A stretch of DNA of 64,000 nt. It comes from Prochlorococcus sp. AG-402-K21. Lineage in GTDB: Bacteria; Cyanobacteriota; Cyanobacteriia; PCC-6307; Cyanobiaceae. Of this stretch, positions 1 to 8,587 are shown one piece after another (positions within the stretch are counted from its first letter, which is position 1; every line of letters begins with the position of its first letter). The notes beneath the pieces were generated by a model that was not told where the DNA came from, searched no databases, and saw only the letters and a program-made list of their open reading frames with translations. Position numbers and translations under genes: made by a program. The DNA is taken from assembly GCA_003216775.1 (NCBI GenBank), contig QCII01000004.1, positions 62,001 to 126,000 on the forward strand, written 5' to 3'.

Positions 1-354
1 GTTATTAGAGGTTACACCGGCGATCGAAAAGCTAAGCAAATCTATTCAGAGTTTGACAAAATTGACGTTTTAAAATTTCTAAAATTTTCAGGTAATTCTT
101 TTAAACAGGTTTTCGGAGATGGTTATTTGAGACCATTTGAATTAGCAACATTTAGATTAAACAATATGAATGAAATAATCCAAAATTGGAGTGATTATAT
201 GCTTAATGAAGAATACCTTCCTCAAAGAGGAGCTTCCTTCTTATTAAATGATCAAAATCAAGTTGTTTATAAATTTTTTTCAAGTGATGTTCTTGGATAT
301 TCATCAAACATGAGAGATCCTTTAGGATTTTTATCTGATTTAATTAAAAAATAG
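1..354 (+). CDS. Peroxiredoxin-like protein (AhpC/TSA_2-type), 3' part
   Basis: The frame is open from the first base and ends at the stop at 352-354, so only the last 117 residues are present. The segment resembles the C-terminal half of the thioredoxin-fold AhpC/TSA_2 (PRXL2-like) family: an amphipathic helix, a strand (SFLLNDQNQVVYKF) and a closing stretch with YSSNMRDPLGFL. The N-terminal CxxC-type active-site region would lie upstream of the window, so redox activity cannot be judged. The likely role is peroxide or thiol-disulfide chemistry. The next gene starts 16 bases downstream on the same strand. Family assignment rests on recalled resemblance and is moderate. Confidence 0.5.
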   Translation, partial: VIRGYTGDRKAKQIYSEFDKIDVLKFLKFSGNSFKQVFGDGYLRPFELATFRLNNMNEIIQNWSDYMLNEEYLPQRGASFLLNDQNQVVYKFFSSDVLGYSSNMRDPLGFLSDLIKK

Positions 355-370
355 TTCTTAAAATATTTTT

Positions 371-634
371 ATGAATGTAGATATATTCGGATATTTTGCA
401 GCAATTTTAACAACAGCGGCATTTCTACCTCAATTGATAAAAACTTTAAAAACAAAAAAGGCAGATGATGTTTCCTTGACAACATTAATAATGTTTATTA
501 TCGGTGTTTTGTCTTGGATTATTTACGGTTATAAAATTTCGTCAACACCAATATTGATAGCAAATTTAATTACCCTAATTTTAAATCTATTGATATTAAT
601 TTCCAAAATATATTTTTCAAAAAAATTAAAATAA
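371..634 (+). CDS. SemiSWEET-type PQ-loop sugar transporter
   Basis: This 87-residue protein has three predicted membrane helices (about residues 4-24, 37-54 and 60-80). Helix 1 ends in the PQ motif (FLPQLIKTLKTKKADDVSL), and a WIIYG segment lies in helix 2. That is the architecture of bacterial SemiSWEETs, which dimerise to make a bidirectional facilitator for small sugars. Length is normal for the family. It follows the peroxiredoxin-like gene by 16 bases on the same strand and could be cotranscribed. The substrate cannot be read from the sequence. Confidence 0.8.
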   Translation: MNVDIFGYFAAILTTAAFLPQLIKTLKTKKADDVSLTTLIMFIIGVLSWIIYGYKISSTPILIANLITLILNLLILISKIYFSKKLK

Positions 635-702
635 GTAAAAAATTTTTTTTTAAACTAATAAATTTTGATTTATTTAAATCTTGATTAAAATAGAATAAAA
701 AT

Positions 703-936
703 TTGTTGGTTTTGAAAACTTCAAAATGCTGGGTTTGGTTTAAAGGTAGCCTTAACAATGGTGGATACTGGAAAGAAGGGTTTTCTTGTACTTTTGATGA
801 GAAACCAGGAGTTTTAATAGAAAGTCCTGCTTACGTAACATGTCGGGTTCCTACATGGAGAGTTGTGACTAAAGAACCAGAAAATTTATATGAATCCCCT
901 CTGATCCCTGACAAAGCAATCTGGAAAATAATTTAA
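703..936 (+). CDS. Small hypothetical protein, Trp-rich
   Basis: This is a 77-residue protein I do not recognise. No ATG is available; TTG at 703, 706 or 712 could start it, and 712 would give MKTSKCWVWFKG. The sequence is soluble in character, with Trp residues (WVWF, YWKEGF, PTWRVV, AIWKII) and two central Cys residues. It has no signal peptide or membrane segment. Frame openness and a non-random composition support a real gene. It lies between the SemiSWEET gene and the AEC permease gene on the same strand. Confidence 0.5.
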   Translation: MLVLKTSKCWVWFKGSLNNGGYWKEGFSCTFDEKPGVLIESPAYVTCRVPTWRVVTKEPENLYESPLIPDKAIWKII

Positions 937-1008
937 ATGAATAATAAAAAACTTTTTGACTGCACTACGGCAAGTTAATATTGCTTTAATAAATATTTAA
1001 TAAATACC

Positions 1009-1920
1009 ATCTACTCCCTTTTCATAAATATTATCCCTTTTTTAATCTTTGGCTTTCTTCTAGGGAAAAGGAATCCAAAGATTTCAAAATATATTGCAAG
1101 ACCTCTAATAAGATTTGGCATCCCATTAAGTGTAATGGGTCTCCTTTTAAAGGAAGGTATAGATATAAACCTAATTAAAAGTGCATTTTTAGCATTTTCC
1201 CTAATTGGATTTTTAATAGTTTTAATAAATATAATCCCAATATTTAAAAAGAGGCTTCCAAATCACACATTGCAGCTTGCAGGCCTCATAGGTAATACAT
1301 CATTTCTTGGAATACCCATCGCTATAGCTCTTCTACCTTCAACAACTATAAATTTCACTATAGGATTTGATTTAGGAACAACACTTTTCGCTTGGATATT
1401 TGGACCTTTTTTTCTTCAAGAAAAATCAATAAACAAGAACATCCCAAACATCAAAGGATTATTAAATGCATTGATAAATAGTCCTGCATCAAGAGGGATT
1501 ATTGGTGTACTTCTAGCGTATCTTTTTCAAATAGATGAAATTTTAGGCAATTACCTTTGGATTCCTGCAAGGATAGTTATTGCTTTGGCAATAATAATTG
1601 TTGGAACAAGACTTGGAATAATCACAAATCAAAAGGGGAGGATTTTAGATCTAAATAAAGAAATTAAATTTTCAATTTTATTAAAGCTATTTATTCTACC
1701 TTTGATTATTTTTTTAGTTTGCAAATTCTTAAATTTTAACTTCTATCAATCATCAGCATTAATTCTGCAGGCAGGAACCCCAACAGCAATATCCACAATA
1801 TTAATGGCTGAGGCTTATGGTGTGAAACAAAAAATTGCATCAAAAATTCTTTTTACTACAACTTTAATTTCAATAATTACAATTCCTCTATTAAAAATTT
1901 TTATGAATACATTTATTTAA
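1009..1920 (+). CDS. AEC-family permease (auxin efflux carrier type), non-canonical start
   Basis: AEC family secondary transporters move organic anions or related solutes across the inner membrane. The first ATG (1135) would give only 261 residues and cut off a clearly coding N-terminal helix: residues such as FINIIPFLIFGFLLGKRNPK are read in frame from 1021, against about 300 residues normally. The frame is open from 979 after a stop at 976-978, but holds no ATG, GTG or TTG before 1135. ATC at 1009 sits where a Met-Tyr-Ser start would be expected and gives 303 residues. An in-frame ATG at 937 is closed by the stop at 976. About ten membrane segments and a helix-breaking QAGTPTA motif near the end support the family. 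It is either an ATC/ATA-started gene or one with a damaged start. Confidence 0.7.
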   Translation: MYSLFINIIPFLIFGFLLGKRNPKISKYIARPLIRFGIPLSVMGLLLKEGIDINLIKSAFLAFSLIGFLIVLINIIPIFKKRLPNHTLQLAGLIGNTSFLGIPIAIALLPSTTINFTIGFDLGTTLFAWIFGPFFLQEKSINKNIPNIKGLLNALINSPASRGIIGVLLAYLFQIDEILGNYLWIPARIVIALAIIIVGTRLGIITNQKGRILDLNKEIKFSILLKLFILPLIIFLVCKFLNFNFYQSSALILQAGTPTAISTILMAEAYGVKQKIASKILFTTTLISIITIPLLKIFMNTFI

Positions 1921-2009
1921 TCAACTCTAGGACTTACGTAGCACGCATGATTAATGAAAATTGTAAAGATAATATCCTGATAACTAAATAATGTCTTAAG
2001 ATTTATGTT

Positions 2010-2261
2010 ATGAAGTCAGCAAATCCTGAAAATGAATACATCCCTTTAGATCTAACGATTTCTGTAAGGAGGGACACTTTAAGGCTTATCTCAGAAATGG
2101 CGCAAGATATGGGAATAAGTATTAATGAAGTTTTTAGCTTTTTAGCAGAAGATTCAGTTGTTGATCTCGAATTACTTGAAGATTTGAATAAAATTGAAAT
2201 CCCAACCAAATGCAGTCTTGATGATCTTAAAAATGCTCTTCTTAAAAAGAAGCTTTGTTAA
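2010..2261 (+). CDS. Small ribbon-helix-helix-like protein
   Basis: This 83-residue protein has a short strand (IPLDLTISVRR), a helix (DTLRLISEMAQDMG) and a second helix (SINEVFSFLAEDSV). The order and spacing match the ribbon-helix-helix fold of small CopG/Arc-type DNA-binding proteins. The C-terminal 35 residues are acidic, then Lys-rich. A transcriptional or antitoxin-like role is possible, but no toxin partner is adjacent. The stop overlaps the convergent GT39 gene by 4 bases. Fold assignment is by eye. Confidence 0.5.
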   Translation: MKSANPENEYIPLDLTISVRRDTLRLISEMAQDMGISINEVFSFLAEDSVVDLELLEDLNKIEIPTKCSLDDLKNALLKKKLC

Positions 2262-4063
2262 AATTTCTCAACTTTTCTATTTTCCCAGTCAGATTTATAA
2301 CCGTTATTAATTAAAAATTCCGAATACTTATTTAAATCAGTTTTCTGGATTCGCCATAAATTATAAATCCCATATTCGCCCAATTTTTGATAATTAATAT
2401 TTGACCAATGTTGTTCGCGAGCAGAATAATTATCTATCACTACCAATAAAGATTTGTAATCATAATTAGGTTGATCCTCATAGTTTTCTCTCCTATCAGC
2501 ATTAAGCCTGTCTGAAAGATTAATTAATCCTTCTTTAGTATTCGGTTCATAAAAAACTATCTGTTTCGCATAATAATTTAAAGAAGGTTTTCTAATTCCA
2601 ATCATTGCTAACGTTTCATTGCCCTCACGAATATCTGAAATTAACTTGGAGATATTCCTTAAAGGTAATTGCCTAGAAGTATCTGCTAATTTTCTTATCG
2701 GCGACATCAAAAAAGATTGTCCTGCTAAAAGTAAAATTTGAAGATAGAGAAAGATATTTTTAGATCTTACAGAAACCAAAATAATTGCAAGAATTGTAAA
2801 TGAAGAGAAGAATAATTTTGCCTTGAAAATTATCCCAGAGCTTATTAATTCAGATGCAAGATTAGGCATTTCAGGATCATTTATCGAACTCAACCAAATA
2901 TTTGAGAAAAAGAATGCCATTGAGATACCAAATAAAATTAAAATATTAAAAATCCATAAATATAAATAACTTTTATTTGGGTTTTTTAAGCTTATAAAGC
3001 TATTACTAATTAATATTGCCGCTGCTGGAATTGCTGGCAACCAATAACTTGGTAATTTCGTAGCAGAAATGCTAAAGAAGATTAAGACTGATGTTAACCA
3101 ACATAGAGAATATGTATAAAGGGTTTCTGTAACATGGTTATTTTCTTTTGTACTTTTCAAGAAATCCTTTAAGGATTCAAATATACCGTGATACAGAAAA
3201 GGGGTGAATGGTAATGAAGCTAATATCATTATGTAAAGAAAAAACCAGAATGGTTCTGCATGATTGTTAACAACTGAGGTATATCTTTGAAAATTATGAT
3301 ATCCAAAAAAATTATCCCAAAAAGGCTTTCCTTCTTTGATAAGTTCCAGGATATACCATGGAATACTTATTAGGCTGGTTATCAAAAACCCTTTCTTAGG
3401 ATTTATCTTACAGAACAACTTTTTCCAGTCCTTCTGAGTAAATAAAAAAGATGTAATAGTGAATGTTGCCAAAACAAGAGCAACGGGTCCCTTAGTTAAA
3501 ATTGCAAAACCTAAAAATACCCACGCTGAAATACATTGAGCATTGTTTTCACTTGCCATTCTTCTCCAAAACAAAAGCAGGCTAATTCCTAATGTTCCAG
3601 TTAAAAGAGCATCACTAACGGCGGTTCTACTCCAGATAATTATTAATGGAGACAAAGCAAAGCCTAATGAGGCAACGATTGGGGTAAGGAATTGTTTATC
3701 TCCCTTTTGTGGCCAACAAAACAAAGTATCTCCAATCATCAACATTAAAAATAATGATCCCAAAGCCGAAGGGAGTCTTGCTGAGAGTGTCCCTAAATTA
3801 TCCCAAATCTCGTTTTTCGGTAATGAGTAAAAAAAACCCATTAGCCAATAAATTAGTGGAGGCTTATCAAAACGAAACATCCCATTAACTTTTGGAGTTA
3901 ACCAATCACCAGATTCACTCATTGCCCGAGCAGCAGCGGCAAATAAAGGGGGAGTTTCATCCACAAGTCCTGTAGTACCTAAACCGAAAATAAATACTAT
4001 GATCCCAGAAGCTAAAACGATCAATAAGGTTATGAGCCTTTTTTTTGTGGTAAAAAGAATCAT
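2258..4063 (-). CDS. GT39/ArnT-like membrane glycosyltransferase
   Basis: A 601-residue multi-pass protein of the dolichyl-phosphate-mannose/ArnT (GT39, PMT_2) type, which transfers a sugar from a polyprenyl-phosphate carrier on the periplasmic side. After the first helix the acidic pair DETPP (about residues 35-39) matches the catalytic periplasmic loop; FDKPPLIYWL follows near residue 65. Further helices run to about residue 450, then a soluble C-terminal region. Length fits the family. It is the third gene of a minus-strand run (EamA, GT4, this), 14 bases after the GT4 stop. Acceptor unknown; lipid A or a glycolipid is possible. Confidence 0.8.
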   Translation of the reverse strand: MILFTTKKRLITLLIVLASGIIVFIFGLGTTGLVDETPPLFAAAARAMSESGDWLTPKVNGMFRFDKPPLIYWLMGFFYSLPKNEIWDNLGTLSARLPSALGSLFLMLMIGDTLFCWPQKGDKQFLTPIVASLGFALSPLIIIWSRTAVSDALLTGTLGISLLLFWRRMASENNAQCISAWVFLGFAILTKGPVALVLATFTITSFLFTQKDWKKLFCKINPKKGFLITSLISIPWYILELIKEGKPFWDNFFGYHNFQRYTSVVNNHAEPFWFFLYIMILASLPFTPFLYHGIFESLKDFLKSTKENNHVTETLYTYSLCWLTSVLIFFSISATKLPSYWLPAIPAAAILISNSFISLKNPNKSYLYLWIFNILILFGISMAFFFSNIWLSSINDPEMPNLASELISSGIIFKAKLFFSSFTILAIILVSVRSKNIFLYLQILLLAGQSFLMSPIRKLADTSRQLPLRNISKLISDIREGNETLAMIGIRKPSLNYYAKQIVFYEPNTKEGLINLSDRLNADRRENYEDQPNYDYKSLLVVIDNYSAREQHWSNINYQKLGEYGIYNLWRIQKTDLNKYSEFLINNGYKSDWENRKVEKF

Positions 4064-4077
4064 TTAATGTATTTATT

Positions 4078-5154
4078 TTACTTATATTCGTTGATTACCT
4101 TATTAAGCCAGTTCACAACCTTGTTAGCAAATATATCTGCGGAAGCATTTTTTTCTACCCATTCTCTACAATTTTTACGCTTTATTTTTTCAATAATTTC
4201 TACATATGAAAGCAGGTTTTTTTTGTCATCAGGATCAGCAAGATAACCTGTTAACCCATGCTGAATAATTTCACTAGGGCCTCCCCTTTTATAAGCTGCT
4301 ACGGGCACCCCACAGGCTAAAGCTTCAACTATTACGTTCCCATATGCCTCATTCCATTTCGGGGTATTTAGCAATACCCTGCATTTGCCAAGTTCTTTTT
4401 GTAATTCATTGGTTGATAAAAAACCCATCCAATCTATAGTTCCTTGAGGGAATGATTGCTCTATCTTTGAAGCATAAGCCTCATCTTCCATAACTCCCCA
4501 AACATTTAGTTTTTCGCCAAGTTTATTTGCTATGTAAACAGCATCCTCTAAACCCTTCTCCGGAGCAACTCTTCCAACCCAAGCTAAGGGTCCATTCACT
4601 GAATCTTGAAAAGTATAATTATCTAACTTAAACCCATTACCAATAATTATTGGCTTTTTTATAAATTTATAGTCATCAGCTTGTATTTTTGAATGAAAAG
4701 CAAAATTTGCGGGATGTTTAGCATATACCTTTGAGATTAGATTACTTATTACCAAACTTTCGGAACCCATACTAATAATATGTGCGATTGGTTTATCTAC
4801 ATTTAGAGTCATCCAAATAGGCAACCAATCATAAGACATGTTTAGCAATACATCTGCTTCTTTTGAGATATCTAATGCCTTTTCAAGCATGCCTGCTAGA
4901 ACTGAATTATCTGGCATAGTTATAGGAGAATTATAATTTTGATGCTGCCAACTAATTTGATTTTCGCCTTCTACAAAATGTAATTTTGCTTTTTCATTAC
5001 CTTCATACAATTTAGAATTTCTAGGAGCTATGACTTCTACCGAATGCCCTAAAGAGAGTAAGCCTGATACTAGAGAGTTTAAAGTTAATTCAACTCCTCC
5101 ACCTTTGCCGCTTCCAAGGAAGCCTATTGGAGTACTAATCAAAATTATGCGCAT
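4078..5154 (-). CDS. Glycosyltransferase family 4 protein
   Basis: A 358-residue GT-B enzyme. The N-terminal domain opens with a Rossmann strand and Gly-rich loop (GSGKGGGVELT). The C-terminal donor domain begins near residue 190 with WVGRVAPEKGLEDA and contains the GT4 signature ExxxNVxxEALACGVPV (seen as EAYGNVIVEALACG), whose two Glu bind the nucleotide-sugar phosphate and ribose. It sits 28 bases after the EamA gene and 14 before the GT39 gene, probably in one transcript. Donor and acceptor cannot be told; a glycolipid or cell-envelope role is likely. Confidence 0.85.
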   Translation of the reverse strand: MRIILISTPIGFLGSGKGGGVELTLNSLVSGLLSLGHSVEVIAPRNSKLYEGNEKAKLHFVEGENQISWQHQNYNSPITMPDNSVLAGMLEKALDISKEADVLLNMSYDWLPIWMTLNVDKPIAHIISMGSESLVISNLISKVYAKHPANFAFHSKIQADDYKFIKKPIIIGNGFKLDNYTFQDSVNGPLAWVGRVAPEKGLEDAVYIANKLGEKLNVWGVMEDEAYASKIEQSFPQGTIDWMGFLSTNELQKELGKCRVLLNTPKWNEAYGNVIVEALACGVPVAAYKRGGPSEIIQHGLTGYLADPDDKKNLLSYVEIIEKIKRKNCREWVEKNASADIFANKVVNWLNKVINEYK

Positions 5155-5182
5155 TATTTAAACTTTTACACCAAGAAACGAA

Positions 5183-6124
5183 TTAGGTAGTATTGTTAGT
5201 AAATTTATTTTCCCACAGAAACCTTCTCTGGCTGACAAAAAATACCGAAATAAGGACAAAAATTACACCTACCCATTGAACAATAGTAAGTCTTTCATCT
5301 AACCAAACTCCTCCACTGAGAAGAGCAAATACAGGAGTTAAAAATGCGAGAGTACTAAATCCGGTTATTTCTTTATTATTTGCAAAATAGAAAAACAATC
5401 CATAAGCTATAGCCCCTCCAAAGATACTGGCAAAAGACATTAGTCCCCAATCAAATATTGACCAGTCCGGGATTATTTGAAAATTTGATCGTAAGCAATG
5501 CTTAATTATTAAAGGCACACTCCCTAAAACCATGTGCCAGCCAGTAACTGCAACTGGATCACTTTTAGTGCATGTGAATCTAATCAAAATAGTTCCTAGT
5601 GCCATAGCTAGCGAAGCTGCAAGCATCCATAGCTCTCCAAAGTTAAATGCCACATCAGTAAACGCCATATCTGACATTAACCACCAATTTTCAAGAAATT
5701 CTTGTGGTACGCCTAAGAAAACTATTCCTCCCAATCCAAAAAGTAAACCTAACCATCCTATTGGATTAATTAAATTCCCAAAAATTGCCCTTGCTAAAAT
5801 TGCTACCAAAAGAGGTTGAGAATCAATCAATACGGAACCTAGACCTGCTCCAGTTTTTTCAATACCATAAGTTAAAAACAACTGGAAAAAAGTTGCGTCG
5901 ACAATTGTAAAAACAAAAAACCACTTCAAATCGCACCTATAAATTTTCAGATCTTTTTTAAACAAATATGTTGTAATTAGAACAAGAATTCCTGCAGGAA
6001 GTAATCTCAAAGAAGCCACAAACTCTGGGCCAGCACTAGATACCAAGGGGGTCATAGCCGCCATTGAAGTTCCCCAAAGTGCAAAAGGGAGAATCATTAA
6101 AAACCAATTTAGGATTGAATTCAT
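5183..6124 (-). CDS. EamA/DMT-superfamily permease
   Basis: A 313-residue protein with about ten hydrophobic helices in two EamA-type repeats of five (about residues 1-140 and 160-305), the standard drug/metabolite transporter architecture. Helix 3 and 4 features such as FFQLFLTYGIEKTGAG are typical. Substrates in this family range from amino acids to nucleotide sugars; being first in a run with two glycosyltransferases makes a sugar-linked substrate imaginable but not shown. It is divergent from sppA with 51 bases between starts. Confidence 0.8.
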   Translation of the reverse strand: MNSILNWFLMILPFALWGTSMAAMTPLVSSAGPEFVASLRLLPAGILVLITTYLFKKDLKIYRCDLKWFFVFTIVDATFFQLFLTYGIEKTGAGLGSVLIDSQPLLVAILARAIFGNLINPIGWLGLLFGLGGIVFLGVPQEFLENWWLMSDMAFTDVAFNFGELWMLAASLAMALGTILIRFTCTKSDPVAVTGWHMVLGSVPLIIKHCLRSNFQIIPDWSIFDWGLMSFASIFGGAIAYGLFFYFANNKEITGFSTLAFLTPVFALLSGGVWLDERLTIVQWVGVIFVLISVFFVSQRRFLWENKFTNNTT

Positions 6125-6175
6125 TAAGTCTGCTGATAATCTTTTTAAAGTAGTTTATGTATTTACCTTAAAAGA

Positions 6176-6985
6176 ATGATTTGGCCTTTTAGACGAAAGT
6201 CAAAAAAAAGAATGGCTCGTATTGTAATTGATGAGCCTATTACAAGTTCAACGAGAGTTTCTGTCCTTAAAGCTCTTAAACAAATTGAGGATAGAGAATT
6301 TCCTGCTTTAATCGTGAGAATTGATTCGCCAGGAGGAACTGTTGGAGATAGCCAAGAAATATACTCTGCCATTAAAAGACTAAAAGATAGTGGATGTAAA
6401 GTAATTGCTAGTTTTGGAAATATATCAGCATCTGGGGGTGTTTACATTGGTGTTGCATGTGACAAAATAGTTGCGAATCCAGGCACAATTACAGGTTCTA
6501 TAGGTGTGATTATAAGAGGAAATAATTTATCGGAATTATTAGATAAAGTTGGCATAAAATTCGAGGTCGTTAAAAGCGGAGTATTTAAAGATATACTTTC
6601 TCCAGATAAACCTTTAAGTGAGGAAGGAAGACAACTACTTCAGGGTCTTATTGATGAAAGCTATAAACAATTTACTGAAGCTGTTTCTGAAGGAAGAAAT
6701 TTACCTGTTGAAGAAGTGAGAAAATTTGCTGACGGAAGAATTTTCACTGGTACCCAAGCAAAAGAATTAGGACTTGTTGATGAAGTTGGAGATGAATTTG
6801 TTGCGAGGGAACTTGCTGCAAAAATGGTAAATATTGATCCTAAAATTCAGCCTTTAACATTTGGAAAGAAAAAAAAGAAAATACTTGGACTAATACCTGG
6901 AAGTAAAGTTTTTGAAAGAGTTCTAAATAATATCTTTTTTGAGCTTGATTCATCTAATAAAATACTTTGGTTATACAAGCCTTAA
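6176..6985 (+). CDS. sppA: Signal peptide peptidase SppA (short form)
   Basis: A serine protease of family S49 that degrades signal peptides after secretion. The 269-residue length is that of the short SppA form with one catalytic domain. The Ser nucleophile is Ser86 in NISASGGVY; the general base is Lys138 in VKSGVFKDILSP, giving the Ser/Lys dyad. DSPGG near residue 50 is the oxyanion-hole segment. There is no evident N-terminal membrane helix; the start is basic (RRKSKKR), so association may be peripheral or through oligomers. aroH follows 18 bases downstream. Confidence 0.9.
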   Translation: MIWPFRRKSKKRMARIVIDEPITSSTRVSVLKALKQIEDREFPALIVRIDSPGGTVGDSQEIYSAIKRLKDSGCKVIASFGNISASGGVYIGVACDKIVANPGTITGSIGVIIRGNNLSELLDKVGIKFEVVKSGVFKDILSPDKPLSEEGRQLLQGLIDESYKQFTEAVSEGRNLPVEEVRKFADGRIFTGTQAKELGLVDEVGDEFVARELAAKMVNIDPKIQPLTFGKKKKKILGLIPGSKVFERVLNNIFFELDSSNKILWLYKP

Positions 6986-7003
6986 ATTAATAGTCATGAA
7001 AAA

Positions 7004-7375
7004 ATGAAGGACGATTATAAAATTACATTTATTCGAGGTGCTACAACAGCATCTGGTAATTCTGTCAAGGAAATAGAAGAGGCAGTAGTCGAATTAATAG
7101 ATGAATTAATTTCACGCAATAATCTTATTAAGACGAACTTATTATCAATTACATTTACCGCAACAAAAGATTTGGACGCATGTTTTCCTGCATCAATTGC
7201 CAGGAAATATCATGGACTTGATTCAGTAGCATTTTTAGACTGTCAACAAATGCATGTATCAAATGACATAGATTTCTGTATCAGAATAATGGCTCAAGTT
7301 TTGTTGTCAGTAAATAATCCTGTAAAGCATCCTTATTTAAGAGGCGCTGCAAAATTAAGGTCAGATAGATGTTAA
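7004..7375 (+). CDS. aroH: Chorismate mutase, AroH type
   Basis: This 123-residue monofunctional AroH-fold chorismate mutase converts chorismate to prephenate on the way to Phe and Tyr, normally as a trimer. Arg11 (FIRGATTA) corresponds to B. subtilis Arg7, Arg67 to Arg63, Arg94 (CIRIM) to Arg90 and Tyr111 to Tyr108. By ungapped alignment anchored on the CIR motif, Gln82 (in CQQMHV) occupies the position of catalytic Glu78; see findings. The C-terminus (GAAKLRSDRC) is conserved. It is 18 bases after sppA, probably in the same transcript. Confidence 0.9.
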   Translation: MKDDYKITFIRGATTASGNSVKEIEEAVVELIDELISRNNLIKTNLLSITFTATKDLDACFPASIARKYHGLDSVAFLDCQQMHVSNDIDFCIRIMAQVLLSVNNPVKHPYLRGAAKLRSDRC

Positions 7376-7442
7376 CCTTAGTAAGACATTTTTCTACTTT
7401 AAATTTGGATAGACCGAATTAACTTTTTAAAACTTATTTTCA

Positions 7443-8021
7443 ATGTTAAAAAACACAAAGAAACTTGCTTTAAATTTTAAAATTTTAAAATTTTTTCTTA
7501 TCCCTACAATTTTAGTTTCAACTCCATTTTTTAATAATTTTAAGGATGCTAAAGCAGGGCTGGAATTTCAATGGGAACAAGACTCTTCATATAGAAAATT
7601 AAGATGGTACCAAAAAGAGAACAAAAAAAATTTTAGAAATACAATTTATTTTTTCCTAAGGTCATCTGATAGAACTGCCGAACTTTTAAAAATAGAGCTC
7701 GCCATCCCTAAGACCTTTAAGTCAACTTTAAATAAAAAAAATATAATTCTTTGTAAAGTAAGAATAGGTGGTTTTGAAACTCGAACTAAATGTCTAGAAG
7801 AAATTCCCGCAGATATTGAAATTAATACTGATCAATTACCTCTACGTTCATTGAACATCTACCCCTATAAACCAATCCCTTCAAATAAAGAGAGCTATGC
7901 AATTGTCCTCAAAACCTTTAATCCAAAAAAATCGGGGTTGTTTCAATTTCATTCATATGGGCAACTTAAAGGCAATTCAGTTTCAACTTATTTAGGAAGC
8001 TGGACTATTGGGATCGATTAA
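7443..8021 (+). CDS. Exported DUF2808-like protein
   Basis: This 192-residue protein has a basic N-terminus and one hydrophobic helix (about residues 14-30, FFLIPTILVSTPFF), then an Ala-containing site, consistent with a signal peptide. The mature part resembles the cyanobacterial DUF2808 family: beta-rich, with LLKIELAIPKTF, CKVRIGGFETRTKC and a final GSWTIGID strand. Function is unknown for the family; periplasmic or envelope location is expected. It lies between aroH (67 bases upstream) and rpmH (30 bases downstream). Family call from recall. Confidence 0.6.
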   Translation: MLKNTKKLALNFKILKFFLIPTILVSTPFFNNFKDAKAGLEFQWEQDSSYRKLRWYQKENKKNFRNTIYFFLRSSDRTAELLKIELAIPKTFKSTLNKKNIILCKVRIGGFETRTKCLEEIPADIEINTDQLPLRSLNIYPYKPIPSNKESYAIVLKTFNPKKSGLFQFHSYGQLKGNSVSTYLGSWTIGID

Positions 8022-8051
8022 ATGATAAATTAATTATGGATTAATAAAAAA

Positions 8052-8189
8052 ATGACTAAAAGAACTTTTGGCGGAACCTCGAGAAAAAGAAAGCGTGTAT
8101 CTGGTTTTAGAGTAAGAATGCGCTCTCATACTGGAAGAAGAGTTATTAGAAGTAGAAGACAAAAAGGGAGAGAAAGAATAGCTGTATAA
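8052..8189 (+). CDS. rpmH: 50S ribosomal protein L34
   Basis: A 45-residue, highly basic protein reading [20 protein letters not shown] at its start, then [19 protein letters not shown], the unmistakable L34 pattern (normally 44-46 residues). L34 binds 23S rRNA in the large subunit. ATG at 8052, stop 8187-8189. It heads the conserved rpmH-rnpA-yidC order, with rnpA starting 11 bases later. Confidence 0.97.
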   Translation: MTKRTFGGTSRKRKRVSGFRVRMRSHTGRRVIRSRRQKGRERIAV

Positions 8190-8200
8190 AACTAAATAAA

Positions 8201-8587
8201 ATGGCCTTACCTAAAAATATGCGTTTAAAAGGTCATAGGACTTTTAATTATATTCACAAAAATTCCAAAATATATAAGGGGAATTTAATGACTTTTAGAG
8301 TGGCAAGATCAAATCCAGAAATACTTTCGTCTCATAATTTCAGGAATAGCTCAAACAATTTGAGGGTTGCAATTGCGATTAGTAAAAAAGTTTCAAAGAA
8401 AGCTGTAGATAGAAATAAAATAAGAAGAATTCTGAATGATTGGTTATTAAAAAATATTCAACTAATTAATAACCACAAACCATATTGGTTACTTGTTAAC
8501 CTTAAATGTGGAGATTACTCCAATGAAAATAAAATTTTTTTGAAGGAATTTCAAAACTTAATGTTTAAATCTGATCTAATAAAATGA
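8201..8587 (+). CDS. rnpA: Ribonuclease P protein component
   Basis: This is the 128-residue protein subunit of RNase P, which helps the RNA subunit cleave 5' leaders from precursor tRNAs. The basic N-terminus starts with MRLKGHRTFNYI, matching the family's LK...F motif. The RNR signature helix appears as SKKVSKKAVDRNKIRRIL (about residues 67-84). It follows rpmH by 11 bases; its TGA is overlapped by the ATG of the PH-domain gene (8584), suggesting translational coupling. Confidence 0.95.
   Translation: MALPKNMRLKGHRTFNYIHKNSKIYKGNLMTFRVARSNPEILSSHNFRNSSNNLRVAIAISKKVSKKAVDRNKIRRILNDWLLKNIQLINNHKPYWLLVNLKCGDYSNENKIFLKEFQNLMFKSDLIK

Noticed and set aside
5990-6001. TCCTGCAGGAAG, identical to 12 bases at the 3' end of tRNA-Arg (29991-30002), considered as an attachment site copy
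   Set aside because: It lies inside the EamA permease coding sequence, is only 12 bases and partly palindromic, and neither flank extends the match. Chance is the simpler explanation.
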